A stretch of 64,000 nucleotides of DNA from Xenorhabdus lircayensis (GTDB lineage Bacteria; Pseudomonadota; Gammaproteobacteria; Enterobacterales; Enterobacteriaceae): contig NZ_JACOII010000026.1 in assembly GCF_016306625.1 (NCBI RefSeq), positions 1 through 64,000 on the forward strand, in the 5' to 3' direction. The first letter of the stretch is position 1; every line of letters begins with the position of its first letter. A program made the translations under genes and the position numbers. The notes beneath the pieces are model-generated. The model did no database searches, was not told the origin of the DNA, and worked only from the letters and a program-made list of their open reading frames with translations. This document shows positions 58,199 through 64,000 of this stretch, in pieces.

Positions 58199-59740
58199 AT
58201 GGTAACAAGAGAACCACTTACAGGCGCGAAACGGGCTCTTCTGACCATTTCACTTGCAATGGCGACTTTTATGCTCGTTCTCGATTCTACCATTGCCAAC
58301 GTCGCCATACCTACGATTGCAGGTAATCTAGGTTCTTCAATCTCACAGGGAACATGGGTTATCACCTCCTTTGGTGTCGCAAACGCAATCGCTATTCCAA
58401 TTACTGGTTGGCTGGCAAAACGTATTGGTGAAGTCAAACTGTTCCTCTGGTCTACCGCGATTTTTACTCTTGCATCTTGGCTATGTGGCATTTCCAATAG
58501 TCTCGGTATGCTGATTTTCTTCCGTATTATCCAAGGCGTGGCCGCAGGCCCCGTACTTCCCCTCTGTCAAAGTTTGTTGCTAAATAACTATCCACCTGCC
58601 AAGCGAAACATGGCACTGGCGCTTTGGTCGGTAGTGATCGTTGTTGCCCCCATTTGTGGGCCTATCCTCGGAGGATATATCAGTGACAATTATCACTGGG
58701 GATGGATTTTCTTCATTAACATCCCCCTTGGTATCGCGATTATCTTTGCCGTAATGCAAATATTGCGCGGTCGGGAAACAAAAACAGAAATCACTCCGAT
58801 TGATATTGTTGGATTGTTTCTACTGGTGGCCGGCATAGGTTGTCTACAAATTATGCTCGACCAAGGTAAGGAACTTGACTGGTTTAACTCCACCGAGATT
58901 ATTGTCTTTACTATTATTGCTGTTATTGCGCTCACTTTCTTAATTATATGGGAACTGACTGACGATCACCCGATTATCGATTTGTCACTGTTTAAAGAAC
59001 GCAATTTTTCTATTGGAACGCTAAGTATCAGCCTCTCCTACATGCTGTACTTCGGTTCGATTATCTTGCTGCCGCAACTATTGCAAGAAGTTTTCGGCTA
59101 TACCGCAACTTGGGCTGGCTTCGCAGCGGCACCTGTAGGATTGATGCCATTGTTACTATCCCCAATCATTGGTAAGTTTGGGCATAAAATAGATATGCGC
59201 TATATAGTGACATGCAGTTTCATCACTTATACTGCCTGTTTCTATTGGCGGGCATATACCTTTGAGCCAGGCATGAGTTTCGCTACCGCAGCATGGCCTC
59301 AATTTGTTCAGGGGTTTGCCATGGCGTGTTTCTTTATGCCGCTGACAACCATTACGTTGTCGGGGCTAGCACCAGAACGAATGGCTTCGGCTTCTAGCCT
59401 GTCAAATTTTACCCGTATATTGTCAGGTTCAATCGGGACATCCATCACAACCACCATGTGGACACAACGTGAAGCTCTGCACCATTCCAACTTCGCAGAG
59501 TACATCAATCCATACAATCCTAACTATCAGCAAATTCACCATCAACTGGCTCAATTAGGTATGAATGACGGGCAGATTTCAGCTTATCTGGCGAAACAGA
59601 TCACCCATCAAGGCTTAATTATCTCTGCCAATGAAATATTTTGGCTCTCCGCAGGTGTGTTTCTGGTACTGACATTATTGGTCTGGTTGGCAAAACCGCC
59701 CTTTTCTGCCGGAGGTAAAAACCAAGGAGGATCGCATTAA
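58199..59740 (+). CDS. emrB: Multidrug efflux MFS transporter EmrB (DHA2)
   Basis: A 14-helix major-facilitator drug/H+ antiporter, 513 residues. Helix 1 carries the DHA2 signature LVLDSTIANVAIPTIAG (about 23-39). Motif A appears as GWLAKRIGEVKLF and the antiporter motif C as APICGPILGGYISDN. It pumps hydrophobic drugs and uncouplers with EmrA and TolC in E. coli. A strong terminator follows. The E. coli neighbour luxS is not present; the siderophore operon lies beyond on the other strand. Confidence 0.95.
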   Translation: MVTREPLTGAKRALLTISLAMATFMLVLDSTIANVAIPTIAGNLGSSISQGTWVITSFGVANAIAIPITGWLAKRIGEVKLFLWSTAIFTLASWLCGISNSLGMLIFFRIIQGVAAGPVLPLCQSLLLNNYPPAKRNMALALWSVVIVVAPICGPILGGYISDNYHWGWIFFINIPLGIAIIFAVMQILRGRETKTEITPIDIVGLFLLVAGIGCLQIMLDQGKELDWFNSTEIIVFTIIAVIALTFLIIWELTDDHPIIDLSLFKERNFSIGTLSISLSYMLYFGSIILLPQLLQEVFGYTATWAGFAAAPVGLMPLLLSPIIGKFGHKIDMRYIVTCSFITYTACFYWRAYTFEPGMSFATAAWPQFVQGFAMACFFMPLTTITLSGLAPERMASASSLSNFTRILSGSIGTSITTTMWTQREALHHSNFAEYINPYNPNYQQIHHQLAQLGMNDGQISAYLAKQITHQGLIISANEIFWLSAGVFLVLTLLVWLAKPPFSAGGKNQGGSH

Positions 59741-59761
59741 ATTTATTGCATTTACCGGTAG

Positions 59762-59785
59762 TAACGGGAGCATTTGCTCCCGTTA
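59762..59785 (+). terminator. Terminator of emrAB
   Basis: TAACGGGAGC-attt-GCTCCCGTTA is a perfect 10-bp stem 22 bases after the emrB stop. Confidence 0.75.
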
Positions 59786-59860
59786 TGATAAATTTCGAGG
59801 GTAGTCCTCCAACATTCTCCCGATTTACCCTGTTCTGATGGGCAATATAGGACAAAAAGA

Positions 59861-59886
59861 AAACCTCACTTTTGACAGTGAGGTTT
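59861..59886 (-). terminator. Terminator of the siderophore operon
   Basis: AAACCTCAC and GTGAGGTTT pair around an 8-nt loop; on the minus strand the stem is followed by TTCTTTTTG. It lies 30 bases after the synthetase stop. Confidence 0.8.
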
Positions 59887-59915
59887 AATCATTTCAGATA
59901 AAAGAAATTTTTTAA

Positions 59916-62324
59916 TTAGATCATATTTGCAAAGCGATTAGCAAACTGAGCAATTGGGTTAAGCAGATTATCTGCAAACTTTAAACTCTGGGAAGGGTCA
60001 GATAAATCGAGCATCTGACGATTGTTGGCAATTTGCAGACGATTCAAGCAACAGCGCTTAATTTCTGGTGTAAACAGTTCATAACGCTCAAATTGCTGGC
60101 TAAATTCCGGATGCTGAGATTGATAATCCAAAATACAATCCGCCACGGCCTGCCAAAATTGTTCCTGCGCATATCCTGCCTGTTCATCAAGGATAGCCGC
60201 CAGATAGCGAAAAACTCCATCGAAAACATCAGATAAAATAGTCAATGTTTTCATCTCTTCCGGCATGTTAACTTTCACTCGGCTAGCTTTTTCTGGCAAC
60301 TCGGCATCAGGGTTTATCACCAGAATTTCTTCTGCCAAATCTTTCATAAAGATATATTGTGGAATATGGTTTTCCAGCACCATAATAATGTTTTCCCCAT
60401 GTGGCATAAACATCAAATCGTAAGCGTACAGGCAATGCAGCAATGGCACAAAATAGCAACTCAGATAGCGGTGTATCCATTCCTCAACCTGCAACCCCGA
60501 CGCAGATATCAACGCAGGTAAAAACGCTTTGCCATATTGGTCATGATGCAATAACGCGGCCATCGTCATGAGCTTTTGGTTAGGCTCAATCAATTGCAAT
60601 GGATTTTCCCTCCACAATGCCGCCATCATTTTCTTATAAGGAGTATCCCCCTGAATAGCTTGCTCATAATAACTATTTCTGAAACCCATGCTGGCGACTT
60701 CCCGCAAAATCCGGAAACCATAGCTTTGTAAAACTTCATCCTTTTGCACCAAATCAAACAGCCAATCATTAATGCCGGGCGTTGTCGCCATATAATAAGG
60801 CGATAAACCTCGCATAAATCCCATATTAAGGATGGAGAGCGCCACTTTTACATAATAACGCTGAGGATGACTGCGATTAAACAGGGTTCGTATTGATTGC
60901 TGCGCCTGATAGACATCAGTTCCCTTGCCCAAATACACCAATTTCCGACTGGCAAGGTCATGAGCAAATACAGAAGGCAATTTATTTTGCCATTGCCACG
61001 GATGGAAAGGCATGAACAAATACTCTTCAGGGTTAAGCCCCAAGAGGATGAGCTGATGGTTAAACTTGGCAACCGCAGCTAGCCCCAATTCTTGTTCCAA
61101 CAATTGTTGGTAACTGAGTTGTTCAATGCAGGCAAAATGCGCTTTGCTCTTATGCGCAGCCAACCACACCAAACGCATATCAGAGGCGGATTCAGGGCTA
61201 AAATTCTGGAAGTCTTCCGCATCAAAGCCGATACGCCCATTGTTAGCGACAAAAATGGGATGTCCTTCCATCATTTCTGCTTCTATCGTCTGAAAATCGG
61301 CATTGACCAGATCTTCCACATTGATGCCGTCGCGGTGATACTTAAATGCACTGCTATGTAATGTGCTGGTCAGCTCTTCCAGATAAGTCGGCATCACGCT
61401 ATCACTGATGCTCAATTGCTTTTTGAATTCAATGACAAAATGGATAAGATCCAGCTCAACCCAGTCACCTGCCTGCATTTTGCGTAGTGAGTCAGCATCA
61501 ATCAACCAGTGATCCAATGCCAGCCGACGCGCCCGAAAGTGGTAATTAACGGAATATTCATGATTATCTAAACGATAACCGTGATAGCCCTCTTGATCGA
61601 TTTTTTCCGTCAATTGTTCAGGAGCCAATAGACATTCATGGGCAAATTCCGAAATGGCTTTCCTCAAATGCAACTGATTAACTTTCTGCCAAATAGCCGG
61701 ATGCAAGTGGCTGACAAAGGGATGATTTTGATTGGTCAGTTTCGATAATACGTCTGTCTGCAATGCCATTTGATGCTGCTCCCTTGTGCAAAATGCCAGC
61801 CCTGCGGTTTTGTGTGGCAACTGTACCGTTCTTTCGTAAACAAACCCCGCCCGCAAGTTAAGACGATGAATTTTTTTATTCCGTATATCCGGTTCAACCA
61901 CAATTCGGTTGATAGCAGGATCGCTGAAAATGAACGCAATTACTGCTTGGAAAACGCCCCAAGTGAATTGCCTTATTTTCTGTTCTGACGGAGCAACGAG
62001 AATATGCATTCCCATGTCATCCGGGCAAGCTGGATAATATTTCCCTATCAGATCCGCTTGAGCGCGATAGCATTCCAACAAAAAAGCAGGTTGCCTTTGA
62101 TATGTTCCGATAAAGACTGAATCAGGCTCGCGAATGAGCAGGTCTTGATAAAAATAGCCTACCTGCTGTGCAGTCTGCCCTTGCATTCCCCAGTAGTAGG
62201 CATGGTCTTGATTCACCCAATGAGTAATAACCGCAATATCGTCAGCCAAAATCAGCGGACGCAAGGAAAATGTTCCCAACTCAGAAAACGTTTTTTCAAA
62301 TAATACAGTCGCAACAGTAGACAT
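59916..62324 (-). CDS. dfoC: Hydroxamate siderophore synthetase with fused acyltransferase (DfoC-like)
   Basis: A two-domain protein of 802 residues. Residues 1-190 form a GNAT/IucB-type acyltransferase (LRPLILADDIAVITHWVNQD, DMGMHILVAPSEQK, RIVVEPDIRNKKIHRLNLRA) that would acylate an N-hydroxydiamine, usually with succinyl-CoA. Residues about 200-800 are an IucA/IucC-type NIS synthetase (EGHPIFVANNGRIGF, FMPFHPWQW, RYYVKVALSILNMGFMRGLS, LREVASMGFRN, YDLMFMPHGENIIMVLENHI) that would join the units ATP-dependently. This fusion is the DfoC type known from desferrioxamine-producing Erwinia. It overlaps the monooxygenase gene upstream in ATGA. The exact product (desferrioxamine, bisucaberin or putrebactin) cannot be read from sequence. 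Confidence 0.88.
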   Translation of the reverse strand: MSTVATVLFEKTFSELGTFSLRPLILADDIAVITHWVNQDHAYYWGMQGQTAQQVGYFYQDLLIREPDSVFIGTYQRQPAFLLECYRAQADLIGKYYPACPDDMGMHILVAPSEQKIRQFTWGVFQAVIAFIFSDPAINRIVVEPDIRNKKIHRLNLRAGFVYERTVQLPHKTAGLAFCTREQHQMALQTDVLSKLTNQNHPFVSHLHPAIWQKVNQLHLRKAISEFAHECLLAPEQLTEKIDQEGYHGYRLDNHEYSVNYHFRARRLALDHWLIDADSLRKMQAGDWVELDLIHFVIEFKKQLSISDSVMPTYLEELTSTLHSSAFKYHRDGINVEDLVNADFQTIEAEMMEGHPIFVANNGRIGFDAEDFQNFSPESASDMRLVWLAAHKSKAHFACIEQLSYQQLLEQELGLAAVAKFNHQLILLGLNPEEYLFMPFHPWQWQNKLPSVFAHDLASRKLVYLGKGTDVYQAQQSIRTLFNRSHPQRYYVKVALSILNMGFMRGLSPYYMATTPGINDWLFDLVQKDEVLQSYGFRILREVASMGFRNSYYEQAIQGDTPYKKMMAALWRENPLQLIEPNQKLMTMAALLHHDQYGKAFLPALISASGLQVEEWIHRYLSCYFVPLLHCLYAYDLMFMPHGENIIMVLENHIPQYIFMKDLAEEILVINPDAELPEKASRVKVNMPEEMKTLTILSDVFDGVFRYLAAILDEQAGYAQEQFWQAVADCILDYQSQHPEFSQQFERYELFTPEIKRCCLNRLQIANNRQMLDLSDPSQSLKFADNLLNPIAQFANRFANMI

Positions 62325-63637
62325 CAGAAAACCTCTTCGCCAGCAACACCAAATTGTTGGAACGCAATGCTTTTCTCTATTACATAATGTTCGGTTCCCG
62401 TGATTTCCTGAATCAGACGGGAATTACGGTAGCTCGCCATTCCCAAATCAGGTGTCACAAAACCGTGGGTATGAAGCTCAACATTCTGTACAAAAATTTC
62501 CTTGTTATGATCGATGCTGTAATTACGCTGAACATCATAACGCCCCTGCTTATCCCAGCGGATCAGGTGCTGTATGCCTTCGATAAAGCCAGGAATTTGA
62601 TATTGATAGCCCGTAGCAAGCACCACGCCTTCAGTTGCCAGAGAAAACGCGGTTTCCTGCTCTTGCTGAAATAGATCCAGTACCAATTTCTCTGCTGCTC
62701 CCTGTTCTTTTGCTATGTGACGTACTTGCCGTAATTCGCTATTGGTGTACAACGCAACATCCAATTCTCCACTCAATCGCTTGGAGTACATCAAATCGAA
62801 AATTTTATTGATGAGTGAGCTGTTAATGCCTTTATAAAGCGATTTTTGCGTACGATTCAGTGCGTCACGCTTGTTTTCTGCCAAGCCATAGAAGTAATCA
62901 ACATATTCAGGTGACGTCATTTCCAGTGTTAGCTTGGTATATTCAAGGGGGAAAAAGCGCGGAGAACGCGTTACCCAATTGAGTTGATAACCGTGGATAT
63001 CGACGTCCTCAAGCAAATCGTAAAAAATTTCTGCGGCACTTTGCCCACTCCCCAGCACAGTGATGGATTTCTTCTGCTGTAAAGCGACTTTATTTTTTAA
63101 ATAATTCCCCGATGTCACCATCTGCTTGGTAAAGGGTCTGCAACATTTTGGGATATAAGAGGAAGGCCCAGTTCCCAATACCAATTTTTTGCAGGAAAAT
63201 TGGTGCTTCTCCCCCGTCAGTGTATCTGAGCAGAACAAGGTATAACGCGAGGAAGCTGCATCATAAGTAATATTCTCAACTCGCGTATTAAAACGCAGGT
63301 TGGATAATTGTTCCGCTGCCCACTGGCAGTATTGGTTATATTCTTTACGCATCAGGAAAAAGCTTTCCCGAATATAGAATGAGTAAATACGGCCTTTTTG
63401 CTTGATATAGTTGAGAAAGCTCAATGGATGAGTAGGAGATGCCAATGTGACTAAATCCGCCATAAACGGTGTCTGCATGGTGGAATTCTCCAACATCATG
63501 CCCGGATGCCAGTCAAAGGCGGGTTTTTGGTCAATAAACAGGCTGCTGACTTCTTGTATCGGTTGAGCCAAACAAGCTAATCCCAGATTAAATGGGCCGA
63601 TTCCAATCGCGATAAAATCATAAATCTTGGTCGTCAT
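62324..63637 (-). CDS. dfoA: Diamine/lysine-type N-hydroxylating monooxygenase (DfoA-like)
   Basis: A flavin-dependent N-monooxygenase that hydroxylates a diamine (cadaverine or putrescine) for hydroxamate assembly. The FAD site is FIAIGIGPFNLGLACLA (about 8-24), NADPH site ITVLGSGQSAAEIFYDLLED (about 193-212) and C-terminal LATGYQYQIPGF. ENSTMQTPFMADLVTLASPT is typical of IucD/AlcA/DfoA. I chose the ATG at 63637 because AGGAGTG precedes it and the product then starts MTTKIYDFIAIGIG, 437 residues. A longer in-frame start at 63715 lies in the stub gene region. Confidence 0.9.
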   Translation of the reverse strand: MTTKIYDFIAIGIGPFNLGLACLAQPIQEVSSLFIDQKPAFDWHPGMMLENSTMQTPFMADLVTLASPTHPLSFLNYIKQKGRIYSFYIRESFFLMRKEYNQYCQWAAEQLSNLRFNTRVENITYDAASSRYTLFCSDTLTGEKHQFSCKKLVLGTGPSSYIPKCCRPFTKQMVTSGNYLKNKVALQQKKSITVLGSGQSAAEIFYDLLEDVDIHGYQLNWVTRSPRFFPLEYTKLTLEMTSPEYVDYFYGLAENKRDALNRTQKSLYKGINSSLINKIFDLMYSKRLSGELDVALYTNSELRQVRHIAKEQGAAEKLVLDLFQQEQETAFSLATEGVVLATGYQYQIPGFIEGIQHLIRWDKQGRYDVQRNYSIDHNKEIFVQNVELHTHGFVTPDLGMASYRNSRLIQEITGTEHYVIEKSIAFQQFGVAGEEVF

Positions 63638-63677
63638 AATCACTCCTAATAAATGCGACTTACTTGGGAAATAACGA

Positions 63678-63983
63678 TTATTGTTTTCTGGTGAATTCAT
63701 CGCCGGAATACACAACCCCCCAAGAATTCAATGGACTATCTAGATTTATACTTAAAAATAATAGCGATAGTTCATTGGTTAATATTTCACTAAACGGTTT
63801 ATCGGTCTGCTGTAATGTTCTATTTATCTTAACAATAGTCTCATCTGCGTTTTCTAAATAACGCCCTACATTATTCCCATTAAATAAATGTTGATAAAAA
63901 CAGCTATTTTCTAAATATCCATTCCCCATTAAAAGTGTTGTTTTAGTCAACGATTCGGCAATAGATTGAGCTTTGTCAGGCAT
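63678..63983 (-). pseudogene. PLP-dependent decarboxylase stub (DfoJ-like), 5' remnant
   Basis: A 101-codon minus-strand frame from the ATG at 63983. Residues about 30-80 (YQHLFNGNNVGRYLENADET, IVKINRTLQQTDKPFSEILT, LFLSINLDSPLNSW) match the N-terminal segment of group II PLP decarboxylases of the diaminobutyrate/lysine type, such as DfoJ in desferrioxamine operons. After LNSW the sequence departs (GVVYSGDEFTRKQ, stop), so about 80 percent of the protein, including the PLP lysine, is missing. It stands first in the siderophore operon, 41 bases before the monooxygenase start. The promoter lies beyond the window. Confidence 0.65.
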
Positions 63984-64000
63984 TATATATCCTTAACCTT

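Noticed and set aside
1-64000. CRISPR arrays, prophage modules, toxin-antitoxin pairs and secretion systems.
   Set aside because: No regularly spaced repeats, phage structural genes or recognisable toxin-antitoxin pairs were seen; mobile DNA is limited to the IS982 pieces and small repeats.

Overview
The window comes from an enteric gammaproteobacterium. Gene content and protein similarity point to Morganellaceae, most likely Xenorhabdus or Photorhabdus; this is inferred from recalled family sequences, not from a search. The backbone follows, in reverse map order, the E. coli block ybfE-fldA-fur / glnS / nag / tRNA / ubiF-miaB-ybeZYX-lnt / gltIJKL / leuS-lptE-holA-nadD / rsfS-rlmH-mrdAB-rlpA-dacA-ybeD / lipB-lipA / crcB-cspE. 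It then jumps to the E. coli block proVWX-ygaZH-mprA-emrAB. AT-rich accessory patches and gene remnants interrupt it.

Layout. 1-939: two broken IS982-family copies, each with a structured hairpin just before the transposase start. 1311-6264: an RND efflux pair plus a TetR regulator. 6370-8000: ybfE, fldA, fur. 8102-12688 (minus strand): chitobiase and glnS. 12850-15395: accessory patch with an aminotransferase scrap, a dioxygenase pseudogene and an intact glycosyltransferase. 15736-20850: nagE, nagB, nagA, nagC for GlcNAc uptake, catabolism and control. 21006-21681: six tRNAs (Met, Leu, Gln, Gln, Met, Gln). 21998-28851: ubiF (minus), then miaB, ybeZ, ybeY, corC, lnt. 29304-32458: glutamate/aspartate ABC transporter. 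32659-44377: leuS, LPS assembly, DNA polymerase delta, NAD synthesis, ribosome silencing and 23S methylation, then rod-shape peptidoglycan genes. 44596-46860 (minus): a decayed siderophore-reductase gene with a Fur box, and a TrkH paralogue, lying between ybeD and lipB. 47028-50126: lipB, lipA, crcB, cspE, ogt. 50127-51419: 1.3 kb of AT-rich DNA ahead of proVWX. 54991-59740: ygaZH and mprA-emrAB. 59916-63983 (minus): an NIS-siderophore operon whose first gene is reduced to a decarboxylase stub.

How the genes connect. Chitobiase yields GlcNAc; NagE (EIICB only, so it must borrow a EIIA), NagA and NagB convert it to fructose-6-P, and NagC-like palindromes lie in front of chb, nagE and nagB. Iron is a second theme: fur, a decayed SIP gene with a strong Fur box, and the hydroxamate siderophore operon. 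Two multidrug modules (RND/TetR and EmrAB/MprA) sit at either end.

The observations I rate highest are: the covarying start-codon hairpins in the two IS982 copies; the siderophore operon that has lost its dedicated diamine-forming decarboxylase; the flipped, EIIA-less nagE beside decayed accessory genes; and a recurring pattern of in-phase short tandem repeats at gene 5' ends (chb, lptE, nadD). I found no intact, clearly novel multi-gene system, CRISPR array or prophage.
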